Translations under genes and position numbers: made by a program
From: Microplitis mediator
Lineage: Eukaryota; Arthropoda; Insecta; Hymenoptera; Braconidae
Direction of reading: 5' to 3'
NCBI RefSeq assembly: GCF_029852145.1
Contig: NC_079974.1
Location: 14,199,041-14,263,040, forward strand
Length of the DNA stretch: 64,000 nt
Shown here: positions 1 through 9,522 of the stretch, piece by piece
How the letters are laid out: each line of letters begins with the position of its first letter
How positions within the stretch are numbered: the first letter of the stretch is position 1
The notes under the pieces: model-generated
Told to the model about the DNA's origin: nothing
Seen by the model: only the letters and a program-made list of their open reading frames with translations
Databases searched by the model: none

Positions 1-1039
1 ATAAATACGAAAAGTTAGGATTAATTTAGAAAACAGAGTGTAAATGATTAAGATACTGAAGTCAGCCGACATCTAATAATTTTTGAATTCTTTTAAATAC
101 GATAAATTCTATAAAAACAATATTTGAAAATATGGCACCTACAGTCTTTTTAATTTTCTACATGTGCATGTTTTTTTTTTTTTTTTTTAATTAAACTGTT
201 GAAAAGAAAATTTGCAAATTGTCGATTGTCTGCTAACTTCAGGATCATAAATGATTGAATGACATATACGCAGTAAATAAGGTTATTTATTACATTGGAA
301 TTAAATAACGGCGAACTTACCACATAAAATAGGGAACAATTCATCCAAATTCCAGGATTTTAAGAGCTCTTCCATACTTTGAAATAATTCAGTTGAAATA
401 ATTCAAAATTAATGTTTTTAAAATCACTAAATTGATTTGAAAATCACAACACTAACTGCGATTGAGACGAAATTCACTATACTGTGAAAGCGGTGATATA
501 TTCACACACATACGCTACACTGATATTTCCCACAAATACATACGTAGTTTTCAATTCCAAACAAGCCATCTACCGACAAAACTTACCAAAGAAATATTTA
601 GTACCGATTACCAAATATTTAGTTAGTGGAAACAAATATTTATTTTACCATCATAAGATTTAATTGAGATAACAAAATGATTTTTTAAATTATAACAAAT
701 TACATTGATGGGCACAAAATATTTTGTTCTCCCAAATAAGTGACTAAAAATTTTGTTACTAAATCCATTTAGTACTCAGTAATAAATCCTTCTATCAGTG
801 TACTAACAGCTTGCGTGACTGTCACGTTTTTATAATTCCAATACGAAAATCTGTTTCATAAGTAAAAAATCTTTTAAAAAAAATATTCAAAGTGATTATT
901 AAGTCTAATTATTTGGCACTCTATGTGTATGAATCTATTTTCTGCATTTCTTAGCCGTTTCAAAAGTGAATTCCCAATCATTCAAATTTTGTAATCTAAC
1001 TAACCTCAAAAGTGGCCTAAATGCTGCTGACACTGAGGT
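1..1039. other. AT-rich intergenic DNA
   Basis: Very AT-rich sequence with a T-run near 170-188. I see no inverted-repeat ends, coding pattern or RNA gene here. The 5' end of the LINE that follows may begin in its last part, but I could not fix a boundary. Confidence 0.5.
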
Positions 1040-1466
1040 ATGGTCACTAAACCTATGTCTCCCTCAAAGATTAACCAAATTGTAACCGCTATACCAGCAA
1101 AAACACTTAATAAAAAAAGAGGAATACCAAAGAAAGGCGCTGACATCAATATTTGCGTGGAAAATAACCTTAATTCGACAGTTACAAGCACCCAACCTAC
1201 CATCGGCAGGAAAAGGAAACGAATTCAGTGCTCACTGCCGCAAGACAACTGGATTTCTACCTTTTTTAACCCGCCAAAAAAGAGAACAAATAAAACTAAT
1301 CCGGTCAACGAAATGGAAGACTTAGATCGACGGAACACTCCGAGCGAATTGACCTGGCTAGCCTCGTATCTTGCTACCATGCGAAAAGAAAATAAATCCT
1401 TTCACGCAGATACCAGCGATCAGATCAAAGACATGGCCAGAAAGCAAGCGGACGCTATTAAAAAAA
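1040..1466 (+). pseudogene. LINE ORF1, N-terminal part
   Basis: Open from the ATG at 1040 to the insertion at 1467, about 142 codons. The product is basic and Lys/Pro-rich at first (motif GRKRKRIQ near residue 57), followed by a helical stretch. Such a basic N-terminus is usual in insect LINE ORF1 proteins, which bind RNA. The apparent reading frame runs on to 1549 only because it enters the inserted repeat; those last residues are not ORF1. The frame resumes past the insertion near 2536. Confidence 0.6.
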
Positions 1467-2529
1467 TCTGTCTATCGGTTGACCCTGCGGGCCAGCCCCA
1501 AAACTTCCCGCTGTTTTTGAGCTCCTTGAGCTCGAAAGCATCATTGTAAATACATACTTTCGTATGCCATTGTTTTCGAAAAAAAACCGTTTTTTAGCAT
1601 TTCTTTCTCCCACGATATCTCGCAGACGAATTAACTGATTTCGATGGTTGAGGTGGCAATCGAGGCGTTTTGTTGGGTTCTAGAGCTGATTAGATTTTGG
1701 AATTGTTTGGTAGAGTCGTTTCAAAGATATTCACAAATAACCGTTTTTTAGCATTTCTTCATTCCGCGATATCTCTCGAACAGATTAACCGATTTTGATG
1801 GTTGAGGCGGCAATAGACGTATTTTATTGAGTTCTATAGCTGAATAGATTTTGGAATTGTTTAGTTCAGTTGTTTCAAAGATATTCGCAGAAATCTGGTT
1901 TTTATCGTTTATTTCTCCCGCGATATTTCTTAGACAAATGACCCGGGCAATTGACCCGTTTTTGTAAATTCTGAAGCTGATCGAATTTTGGAATTGTTTG
2001 GTTCAGTTGTTTCAAAGATATTCGCGAAAAACTGTTTTTTACCATTTCTTTCTCCCGAGATAACTATCAAACGAATTATCCGATTGAGATGGCTAAGGCG
2101 AAAATCGACGCGTTTCATTGGGTTCTAGAGCTGATTAGATTTTGAAATCGATCGTATAAGTCGTTTCTGAGAAATCAATAAAAAACTAAAAAAAAAAATT
2201 TTTTTTCGTAATTCGACGATATTTCCGAGTCTACTTGATCAAATGATCTGAAATTTTCAGAAAAGTTGATGGCCAACAAGTTCTTTCGATTGCCACCTTA
2301 ACTATCCAAATCGGTTCATTAGTTAAAAAGTTATAAAGAGTTTACATACATACACACACACACACATACATACATACAGACACTCGGACATCATTCTGAA
2401 AATAGTCAGAATAGCTTCCTAGGAGCTCAAAACGTCGACATCTGGTGAAATTTCGACTTTCGCAAATCGGGGTGAAAACAATAACTTCCCGAATTTTTCG
2501 AAAATCGTCGATTTTCATAGCGGGAAGTT
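1467..2529 (+). mobile_element. AACTTCCCGC-family repeat, copy 1
   Basis: Starts TCTGTCTATCGGTTGACC, has AACTTCCCGCT about 35 bases in, and ends AGCGGGAAGTT, so the near-terminal motif is inverted. It lies inside LINE ORF1 in an A-run, with AAAAAA on both sides (1461-1466, 2530-2535), and removing it joins the ORF1 frame. The interior holds about four diverged tandem units of roughly 150 bp (starting near 1600, 1757, 1909, 2044), each with the words CGATATCTC and GATGGTTGAGGC, then a CA/TA microsatellite near 2341. Other copies lie at 49824, 50418 and near 55530. No coding capacity is seen and the superfamily is not recognised. Confidence 0.75.
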
Positions 2530-2535
2530 AAAAAA

Positions 2536-3175
2536 TTAATGAGGAGGTAAGTGCAATGAAAGAAAGTTTTACCAAACTAACTGAAGAAATGACCTCATCA
2601 AAAACAGGCTTAGCGAAGTAGAATCTGCCCTGGTAGCTGTTCAGAAAAACTCTTCGCAGCTCACCACTGATGAAGTAAGTAAAATCTCTGCTATTTCAAT
2701 TGAATCAGAGAAATCCATAAACGAGTTAAAAAGGAAGCTTGAAAGACACGAAGAGAATCTCGTAAGAAGTGATGTAATAATCAAAGGTTTACCCGTCTCT
2801 GAGGAAAATATCACTGAACAAATTTTAAGCTTCTGTGTAGGCAAACTAAACTTTCAACCGACAATTCTTGAAGCCAGAATGATCAATAAATCTCCTGTAA
2901 TTGTCTCGATTAAATTCGATACATGGCAGTCGAAAGTTACGATGATGAAGTCAAAACGAGAACTGAAAAAATATCTTGAAGCCAAAAATATATCCATAAA
3001 CCCTGAACTCACAAGCCTCCAAAGAACTATAGACAAGAAAAACAGGGATTCTGCTGCCTAATGCAAACGCGAAGGAAAGAAGACAGCCATTTTGTTTCAG
3101 AAAGTATTAGTTGACGGTCAACTCTGTCAGTGGTCGCCAACAAAAAATAAAGTTTTGCCTTTAACCCAAAAAAAA
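2536..3175 (+). pseudogene. LINE ORF1, C-terminal part
   Basis: Continues ORF1 after the insertion. A short open piece ends in a stop near 2620; a shifted frame then reads a Ser/Lys-rich coiled coil, the words RHEENLVRSDVIIKGLP, and a compact domain to the stop at 3059-3061. Recognisable coding continues past that stop in the same style. The pattern (coiled coil, then VRSDVIIKGLP, then a basic domain) is that of the FP-like ORF1 domain of many insect LINEs. At least one frameshift and one stop make it a pseudogene. Confidence 0.65.
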
Positions 3176-3215
3176 AAATAATAACAGCTCTATAACCAAT
3201 GCAAACCCACCCTAG

Positions 3216-3506
3216 CCTGTAAACAATCTATCATCTATCTTTAATTTCACGGGAAATAGTCAACAAAATAAACATGAATACCTCAAGAAACTGGCCAGTT
3301 TTCCTAACACAAGTAAAAGTATCTGTTTCGCAAATGTAAAAGGTTTTAAAAACTTCCAAGATATCTTTAATGGACTTAAAACTGATTTTTACTGTATTAC
3401 TGAAATCTGGATCACCTCCCCTGTAAATTATGTAACAGCTTTTCTATCCAACACAGATTCCCTCTGGGCGTCTGCCACCAAATCACACTGCACTGGTAGA
3501 GGAAGT
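3216..3506 (+). pseudogene. LINE ORF2, endonuclease N-terminal part
   Basis: A frame open from 3216, just after a stop, to the next insertion. It encodes the start of the APE-type endonuclease that nicks the target for reverse transcription: SICFANVKG, then FYCITEIWI (the conserved TETW-like strand), and HCTGRGS at the insertion edge. Joined conceptually to the sequence after 4581 this gives the GRGSGG loop typical of the family, which fixes the insertion site. No convincing ATG is seen. Confidence 0.75.
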
Positions 3507-3841
3507 CCCGACTAGAATTTTTCATAAGGGCCTGACGAGGTCCTTATCGGGTTAACCTTATTTCAAATAAGGTTCCGATCAGGGTATCCTGACGAGGATC
3601 CTGATATGGATGTAACGCTTAAGACCCATGAGGTCCTTATCGAAATTGCCTTATCAGGTCCTTACCGGGATATCCTTATCAGGTCCTTACCAGGATTACC
3701 TTATTAGTAATTATTTTTAAAAAAATATTAAATTGCAAAAAAAAAAATAAGAGAATTTTAATTCGATCGAGAATGTTATCTATTGTATTGAGATCATTAA
3801 TTAGAGGAAGTAAACATATTTTTTATTGATGAAAAAATCCC

Positions 3842-3911
3842 GATAACTGCTGGGCTCGAACCTGCGACCTTTCGATTCAAAGTCCTCGATGCTATCCACT
3901 GGGATGACATA
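3842..3911 (-). pseudogene. tRNA-Gln-like relic
   Basis: On the minus strand: an A-box-like stretch with GTGGATAGCA, an anticodon arm with GGACTTTGAATC (TTG in the loop, as in tRNA-Gln) and a B box GGTTCGAGCCC. The T stem and acceptor stem do not pair well, so this is a tRNA-derived relic and not a working gene. It sits inside the CCCGACTAG element, which therefore either captured a tRNA or SINE or was built around one. Confidence 0.6.
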
Positions 3912-4095
3912 CACAAGTGATCTTGAAAGTGTAAATATAATATTCATTATGATGTCAAAGAATAACTGATGAAGAAGTAAAAAATCTGTGCTGCAATGAT
4001 TGACGTGATTTTTATATAATATTCTTTTGTACTTTGTTTAATTTTTAGCCTGTAAATGAAATATTTGAAGGAATGGGATAACTTTTTTTTGAATA

Positions 4096-4500
4096 AGGAT
4101 ATCCAGATACGGTCCTGATCAGGATCTCGTCGGGTTGACCCGATCGCAAATAACTTTTTTTTTTAATAGAGATATCTAGATACGGTCCTGATCAGGAACT
4201 CGTCAGGTTGATCCGATCGCAACAAACTTTTTTTTTTAATAGGGATATCCTGGCGAGGTCCTGATCAGGAACTTGTCAGGTTGACCCGATGGCAAATAAC
4301 TTTTTGTTAAATAAGGATATCCTGACGAGGTCCTGATCAGGAACTTGTCAGGTTGACCCGATGGCAAATAAATTTTTTTTAAATAAGGATATCCTGACAA
4401 GGTCTTGATGAGGAACTCGTCGGGTTGATCCGATGGCGAATAACTTCTTATTTGAATAAGGATATCCTGATGAGGTCCTGACAAGGAACTTGTCAGGTTT
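4096..4500. repeat. 72-73-bp tandem repeat, six units
   Basis: Units are anchored by GGATATC or a variant near 4098, 4170, 4243, 4315, 4387 and 4460. Each holds a GGTCCTGATCAGGA-like dyad and a T-run. They explain the repetitive minus-strand reading frame in this region. Confidence 0.85.
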
Positions 4501-4581
4501 GCTCTAATAAGGCAAACCTTATATTAACCTGATAAGGTCCTTATGGTACTTCAGGCAAATCAGGAAGAAATTCTAGTCGGG

Positions 4582-5656
4582 GTGGAGGTTTAGGTATCAT
4601 ATCTAGAAAATACCAGCTAACTTGTGTTGCCAAAACCGCTAATTGGATTTTGACCAAACTTCATCTTGGTAATGATCTCCATGTGATTCTAGGTACACTT
4701 TATTTCAAGCTTGAATGTCATCTTGTAAATAAGCTCAAGGAATTAAAACAACTAATCGAAGATATTCAATTAGTCGAAGAAAGTATCCCTATCATCATCG
4801 GAGGTGACACAAATGCACGCATAGATTTCAATAGTTACATTGACCCTGATATTTTGGATGGCACGCACTTATATACTGAGAGGGAAACGACAGACCTTTT
4901 TACGAACAGAAATGGCAAAATACTCGGAACTTGCATGAATAAACTGAACTTCATATTACTTAATGGTCGTACCCCAGGTGACATCCCTGCCAAGAAAACC
5001 TTCTGCAATAAAAATGGGTCAAGTGTAATTGATCTGGTGTGGGCTAACCACGAAGCACTTCCATTGATAAACAGCCTTACAATATCTCATCTGATACCTT
5101 CTTGTCTGATCACTTTCCAATAACCCTAAACCTTTTCAGTCCATTATCGCCGGGACCTACTCGATGCATTATGTCTCCACAACATGACTCAATCTACAAG
5201 TGGAACCAAGAAACAGCCTCTTCTTACAAACTCTATCTAGCCGCAACTGAAAATACACTATTAGATCACTCATTTGATTTGGATTTAAAAGCAAAACAAT
5301 TAATTTCTAGTATTAAGGAAGCTGCCTCCTATGCAAATATGAAAATTAAAAGGAAAATTTTCCAGACTCCATCGAGCAATAAGCCCTGGTTCGATAAAAC
5401 TTGCCGGAACGCCAAAATAGAAACAAAAGCGGCCTTGAAGGCCAGCTACATGTCCAACTTCCACGAATCCGACAGGCTCAACTACGTTTCAACAAAAACA
5501 CACTATAAGAACCTGGTTAAACAAAAAAAAGATCACTATGTTGAAGAAACCCAACTGCGATTTGCAAATACAAAAAATCCTAAAGAGTTCTGGCAAACTG
5601 TCAGACTCTGCAAGCCGAAGAAATCTTATCACGTCGGACCTGACATTCAAACCTGA
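4582..5656 (+). pseudogene. LINE ORF2, endonuclease C-terminal part and linker
   Basis: Resumes with GGLGIISRKY. It then shows the core endonuclease motifs: IIIGGDTNAR (catalytic Asp and Asn), SSVIDLVWAN, and SDHFPITLN with the catalytic His. The last of these is in another frame from 5102, so a frameshift lies at about 5100-5123. A Lys-rich linker with KPWFDKTCRNAKIE follows and ends in a stop at 5656. The motif order and spacing are those of APE-type LINEs. Confidence 0.85.
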
Positions 5657-5700
5657 AACACTTTCTACAGATCAGTATATTTCAAAATAGTATCTATCCC

Positions 5701-6282
5701 TCTACCACTCAGTATTCAGCAGTCTCAAGAACTTGACTGTGAGTTTACCTTGCATGAACTTGACCTCTATCTGAAAAACTTAAAACAAAATAAAACGCCA
5801 GGACCCGATCAAATTCCCAATGAATTTATATCTAACCTTCCTTTAAACTGGAAACAAAGTGTGTTATCACTATTCAACTGCATACTAGACAAAGAAGAAA
5901 CTCCGGGAGATTGGACCACCGCAAATCTAAGCATGATTTTCAAAGCAAGAAATCACGCTGACCCAGCCAACTACCGAGGAATTGATCTGGTTAACTGCAT
6001 AACAAAAGTCTTCACAGAACTACTCAAAAGAAGGCTGGAGTCCTGGGCCGAAAACGCAAGAATTCTCCCTGAATCTCAACTAGGCTTCCAGAGTAAAAGA
6101 AGCTGTGCGCAGGCAGCGTTCATACTTCAATCGGCTGTGCATCTACGTCTCCGCCTAGCAGCCAAAGCATATGGACTGATAGTTGACTTTAAAAGAGCCT
6201 TTGACTCGATACCCCATCATAGACTTTAGCAAAAATTGTATCACCTTGGAATAAGCACGAAATTAATAAAAGTTCACGTATC
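5701..6282 (+). pseudogene. LINE ORF2, reverse transcriptase N-terminal part
   Basis: Encodes the fingers and palm start of the reverse transcriptase: KTPGPDQIPNEFI, then NYRGIDLVNCITKVF, ESQLGFQSKRSC and LIVDFKRAFDSI, which carries the first catalytic Asp. A stop at about 6229 directly after PHHRL replaces a position that is usually Trp. The frame then meets the tRNA-unit array inserted at 6283. About 45 bases between the linker and this part are poorly conserved. Confidence 0.85.
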
Positions 6283-6401
6283 TATTTATACGGTGTGATA
6301 TTTTTCTCAATTTTTCTCTAGACCATTTTATATAGTGGAAACCTAAACATGCAAACCTCTCAATAAGACAATTTATAGATAAATTGAGAAAAATATAGAT
6401 A

Positions 6402-6473
6402 GCCCGAACTGGGAATCGAACCCAGACCAATTCGGTAACGCGCCGAGTGCTCTACCAGTTGAGCTATCCGGCC
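6402..6473 (-). tRNA. tRNA-like gene, unit copy 1
   Basis: Folds as a 72-nt cloverleaf: acceptor GGCCGGA/TTCGGGC with one mismatch, U8-A9, D stem GCTC/GAGC, and a perfect T arm CTGGG-TTCGATT-CCCAG. The A box TAGCTCAACTGG and B box GGTTCGATTCC are both intact. The anticodon loop is CGCGTTA, giving CGT (Thr) by position, but residue 33 is G where tRNAs have U. It may be a tRNA-derived mobile core and not a tRNA used in translation. Confidence 0.6.
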
Positions 6474-6620
6474 CTATACTATATTCCGTTCAATTTGATC
6501 TATAACTTATTGAGCCCCACCGTCCATCGTACGGTAATACACCATTTTATATAGTGGAAACCTAAACATGCAAACCTCTCAATAAGACAATTTATAGATA
6601 AATTGAGAAAAATATAGATA

Positions 6621-6692
6621 GCCCGAACTGGGAATCGAACCCAGACCAATTCGGTAACGCGCCGAGTGCTCTACCAGTTGAGCTATCCGGCC
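6621..6692 (-). tRNA. tRNA-like gene, unit copy 2
   Basis: Same 72-nt sequence as the copy at 6402, one 219-bp period downstream, with intact A and B boxes and the same CGCGTTA anticodon loop. Tandem duplication of the whole unit explains the identity. Confidence 0.6.
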
Positions 6693-6840
6693 CTATACTA
6701 TATTCCGTTCAATTTGATCTATAACTTATTGAGCCACACCGTCCATCGTACGGTAATACACCATTTTATATAGTGGAAACCTAAAACATGCAAACCTCTC
6801 AATAAGACAATTTATAGATAAATTGAGAAAAATATAGATA

Positions 6841-6912
6841 GCCCGAACTGGGAATCGAACCCAGACCAATTCGGTAACGCGCCGAGTGCTCTACCAGTTG
6901 AGCTATCCGGCC
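6841..6912 (-). tRNA. tRNA-like gene, unit copy 3
   Basis: Third copy in the minus-strand tandem. The period is one base longer because of an extra A in the flank (CTAAAACATG instead of CTAAACATG). The core is identical. Confidence 0.6.
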
Positions 6913-7098
6913 CTATACTATATTCCGTTCAATTTGATCTATAACTTATTGAGCCACACCGTATAAATTGTCTTATTGAGAAGGTTATTTTGCATGTTTG
7001 CATGTTTAGGTTTCCACTATATAAAAATGGTGTATTACCGTAAGAAGGACGGTGTGGCTCAATAAGTTATAGATCAAATTGAACGGAATATAGTATAG

Positions 7099-7170
7099 GG
7101 CCGGATAGCTCAACTGGTAGAGCACTCGGCGCGTTACCGAATTGGTCTGGGTTCGATTCCCAGTTCGGGC
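7099..7170 (+). tRNA. tRNA-like gene, inverted unit copy
   Basis: The same core on the plus strand, facing the three minus-strand copies. Its right flank (GAGAAGGTTATTTTGCATG) is slightly longer than in the other units. It faces copy 3, so a transcript across the junction could fold into a very long hairpin. Confidence 0.6.
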
Positions 7171-7280
7171 TATCTATATTTTTCTCAATTTATCTATAAA
7201 TTGTCTTATTGAGAAGGTTATTTTGCATGTTTGCATGTTTAGGTTTCCACTATATAAAAATGGTGTGATACACACGTATC

Positions 7281-8180
7281 AGTCTATATGAAGAAGCACA
7301 TGTCCAAGTAAAATCAGGAAATCAATTCTCAAATAAATTCAGGGTAACTGAAGGCATCCTGCAGGGTGAGAGTCTTTTTTCTCCACTATTTATTTTTTTC
7401 ATCGCCGACTTAGAAACTTTTCTTCGAAATCAAAATTGCTCAGGAATAAATATTAAAAATCTCATAGACCTGCTCATGCTGATGTATGCGGATGATACCG
7501 TGCTACTGGCAAACAGTGCTATAGATCTCGAGAAGCTGCTAAAATATTTGAAACGCTACTGCGATTTAAATGGCTTAGCGGTCAACACTAATAAAACAAA
7601 AATAATGATTTTTAGAAGAGCTGGGAAACTGAAGGCAAATTAAATAGAGCGTTTTTTCTGCAAATCAAAAAAAATAGATATCGTTAGCTCCTATAAATAT
7701 CTCGGAATTCAAATATCTTCTTCTATGCTGGGCTTAAAGGCTACTGAGCACGCAATACAAAAAGCCAAGATGGCAACTGGAGCAGTCTTAGCGATAGAAA
7801 GAAACACAAGAAGCAGTGCCTGGAGTCCCAAAGTAAACTTGTTCAATGCTATGGTAACCTCGACACTGTTTTATGCTTTTCCAGTTTGGGGTATCGAGTA
7901 TGTAGACAAAAGTGAAACAGTCCAAGCCGATCACTTCAGAAGAATCTTGAATCTACCGAGAAGCACGTCCAATCATCTCCTAAGACTTGAACTAGGTCTC
8001 CTAAAACTCAGTCTCATCGCTTACAAATTAGCCCTTAAATTCTTGATAAAAATACTGGAGCTAGAAGAACGCTGTCTTGCGAAAACCTGCTTTCTCAGAC
8101 AGGTCGAACTTTGTGAAGACCCTAAAGGACTGATCAGTGACATCATTATAACTGGGCTGCTTCTCTTAAAGAAATTCTAA
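7281..8180 (+). pseudogene. LINE ORF2, reverse transcriptase C-terminal part
   Basis: Resumes with LYEEAHVQVKSG, then VTEGILQGESL and LLMLMYADDTVLLA, which holds the YADD catalytic motif, then a thumb region (SYKYLGIQISS, FYAFPVWGIE). A stop near 7643 and a frame change near 8140-8180 break it. The order matches a LINE reverse transcriptase, and the fit to the part before 6282 confirms the tRNA array is an insertion. Confidence 0.87.
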
Positions 8181-8185
8181 CTACA

Positions 8186-8615
8186 ATGAATATCTCCCAC
8201 ATTTGGGGTAATTGGGATCCGTCAGTCTGGAAGGCAAATCTTGCCCCGGCCCTCAAATACCTCAAATGTAAACTACGGCTTGAAGGATTAACAGCCTACG
8301 AGAAATCATCCACTCACCTCTTCAGGATTCCCAGACCAGCCGAGGACTGCACCGCTCTCCATCTCACTCAAAATCTCACGATCTCACACAAACGTCTACT
8401 GACTCAACTGCGACTTGCAAACCAATATATGTGCATTTTTACTACTGGTAAAATAATAACTAAAATCGACCCAAACCATATCTGCAAGCTTTGTGGCTTG
8501 AATAATTTTGAATCAGCTGAACACATATTATTTTGGTGCCCCTTCTACGAACAAGGCAGAGCAACTTACTTATCACTCTGGATCAATCAACCTGAAGTCT
8601 CCAGCTCGGAAATTT
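8186..8615 (+). pseudogene. LINE ORF2, C-terminal zinc-binding segment
   Basis: Shows KRLLTQLRLANQYMC and then the cysteine/histidine cluster ICKLCG...SAEHILFWCPFYEQGR, a C-x2-C...H...C pattern common at the ends of insect LINE ORF2 proteins. It ends where the GC-rich retroinsert begins; the sequence WRPKKLVD that follows in the same frame belongs to the insert. Confidence 0.8.
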
Positions 8616-9102
8616 CATCATGGCGCCCGAAAAAACTCGTAGATTAGAGATCACTAGGTGATAGATGAGGACAAGTGTGTATAATGGCGTGTCTGAAATC
8701 TTGGTGATTATATTCCTAAGTGGAGGTGGCCCTTATGGGTTGGGAAAGAGCTTGCCCCCCACCACTAAACCTAAGCAAGTAGTTGACCAGAGCTGGGAGT
8801 CTGGTACCATGGGGGATCCATTCCAAGCCCCACTTCGACCAGAGTCTCTCTATTTCCTGGGATGGGAGGAGTGTTTGGGTCCAAATGAGGTCGGACTCGT
8901 GGTGATTGTTGGTGAAGCATCCACATGCGATGCATGCCTAAAGGATAACCTAATGTGAGCTTATGTTCATATTTCGCTTATATAATATATGGTGGAAATT
9001 GATTATATAAATAGGGACCACGCAGCGCGAGTATGCCCAAATGGGTGAGGTATCGGGCTCCCGTCAAACGGAGGTGGGCTTAACGGCCCCGTTACATTAA
9101 CT
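8616..9102 (+). mobile_element. GC-rich retroinsert with 13-bp duplication
   Basis: 487 bp flanked by the exact duplication AGCTCGGAAATTT (8603-8615, 9103-9115), the size expected for LINE-driven insertion. It is much richer in GC than its surroundings and has no inverted ends. Its 3' part contains GGTATCGGGCTCCCG and GGTGGGCTTAACGGCCCCG, which look structured, and it ends GTTACATTAACT without poly(A). A 97-codon frame (8665-8958) is open but resembles nothing I know. It could be a SINE, a LINE 3' fragment or a retrocopied RNA. Confidence 0.7.
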
Positions 9103-9231
9103 AGCTCGGAAATTTATCAAATTCTTGACATCAAACACACTAGAGGCTTAAAAGACATCTATAGTTTCATTCAGAACATCATCACTGAAAGTAACAAATT
9201 CTTGGCTGAATCCCAACAGACAGTATATTAA
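9103..9231 (+). pseudogene. LINE ORF2, last residues
   Basis: The target duplication followed by the end of ORF2: about 43 codons (SSEIYQILDIKHTRG ... AESQQTVY) to a TAA at 9229-9231. A 3' untranslated stretch of about 100 bases follows up to the (TAA)n tail. Confidence 0.7.
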
Positions 9232-9331
9232 AAGGAACCGATTTACAGAATCTTTATATTATGTATTTCTACGAAGCCCCGCCCCTCTTTGCAGTAGAGA
9301 AAATATGTACCCCTTCTATGTGCAATAAGTA

Positions 9332-9391
<60 letters not shown>
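9332..9391. repeat. (TAA)n tail of the LINE
   Basis: About 19 copies of TAA/AAT directly after the LINE 3' region. A TAA-repeat tail in place of poly(A) is known for some insect LINE clades and marks the 3' end here. Confidence 0.85.
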
Positions 9392-9392
<1 letters not shown>

Positions 9393-9401
9393 TAATGAGG
9401 A

Positions 9402-9514
9402 TATGTGCATCGAAATAGGAAAAAAAATTTTTTTCGTAGTTTTAACTAAACACGAAAAAAATTTGTTTCGTAGTTTTAACTGAAGAACACGAAAAAAAAT
9501 TTTTTTCACTTGCT
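9402..9514. repeat. Short tandem GAAAAAAATTTTTTTCGTAG units
   Basis: Two to three imperfect units of about 48 bp, each with an A-run/T-run dyad followed by CGTAGTTTTAACT. They lie between the LINE tail and the first foldback element. Origin unknown. Confidence 0.5.
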
Positions 9515-9522
9515 ATGTATAT

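Larger units (their letters stand above)
3507..4581. mobile_element. Inverted-repeat element CCCGACTAG
   Basis: Perfect 14-bp terminal inverted repeats, CCCGACTAGAATTT at 3507-3520 and its complement at 4568-4581. It interrupts the endonuclease GRGSGG loop, and the flanks suggest a 2-bp GT duplication (3505-3506, 4582-4583). Length 1075 bp. The interior has GGTCCTTATC-type repeats near the left end, a tRNA-like fragment on the minus strand and six tandem units of 72-73 bp. There is no transposase, so it is non-autonomous. A 2-bp duplication that is not TA fits no superfamily I can name with confidence. Confidence 0.8.
6283..7272. mobile_element. Array of 219-bp tRNA-bearing units
   Basis: Inserted in the LINE reverse transcriptase with a probable 8-bp duplication CACGTATC (6275-6282, 7273-7280). 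It holds three head-to-tail units on the minus strand, spaced 219-220 bp (CCATTTTATATAGTGG at 6323, 6542, 6761), and then one unit on the plus strand. Each unit has a tRNA-like core flanked by an imperfect inverted repeat built on CTCAATAAG and TATAGATAAATTGAG. A scrambled half-unit is present at the left edge. A single copy with a 13-bp duplication lies at 58263-58481. Confidence 0.85.
1040..9391 (+). mobile_element. APE-type LINE, nested and degraded
   Basis: A non-LTR retrotransposon read from pieces on one strand in the expected order: ORF1, apurinic-like endonuclease, reverse transcriptase, C-terminal zinc-binding segment and a (TAA)n tail. Four later insertions (1467-2529, 3507-4581, 6283-7272, 8616-9102) account for about 3.6 kb, leaving roughly 4.7 kb of element, a normal size for this class. 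Stop codons and frameshifts show it is dead. Endonuclease motifs and a YADD reverse transcriptase exclude R2-type and Penelope-type elements. I cannot assign the clade (Jockey/I/CR1-like groups are all possible). Confidence 0.88.

Noticed and set aside
4236..4484. A minus-strand frame with repeated SGQPDKFLIRTSSGYPYL-like peptides
   Set aside because: The 72-73-bp tandem units are a multiple of 3 or close to it, which keeps a frame open by chance; it lies within a non-coding inverted-repeat element.
6402..6473. Ordinary host tRNA gene cluster
   Set aside because: All copies share the same flanks within a repeated 219-bp unit, lie inside transposons, and lack U33; a mobile tRNA-derived unit fits better.
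8621..8640. TGGCGCCCGAA, which resembles a retroviral tRNA-Lys primer site
   Set aside because: There is no LTR beside it; it lies at the start of a retroinsert with a 13-bp duplication, so the match is probably chance.
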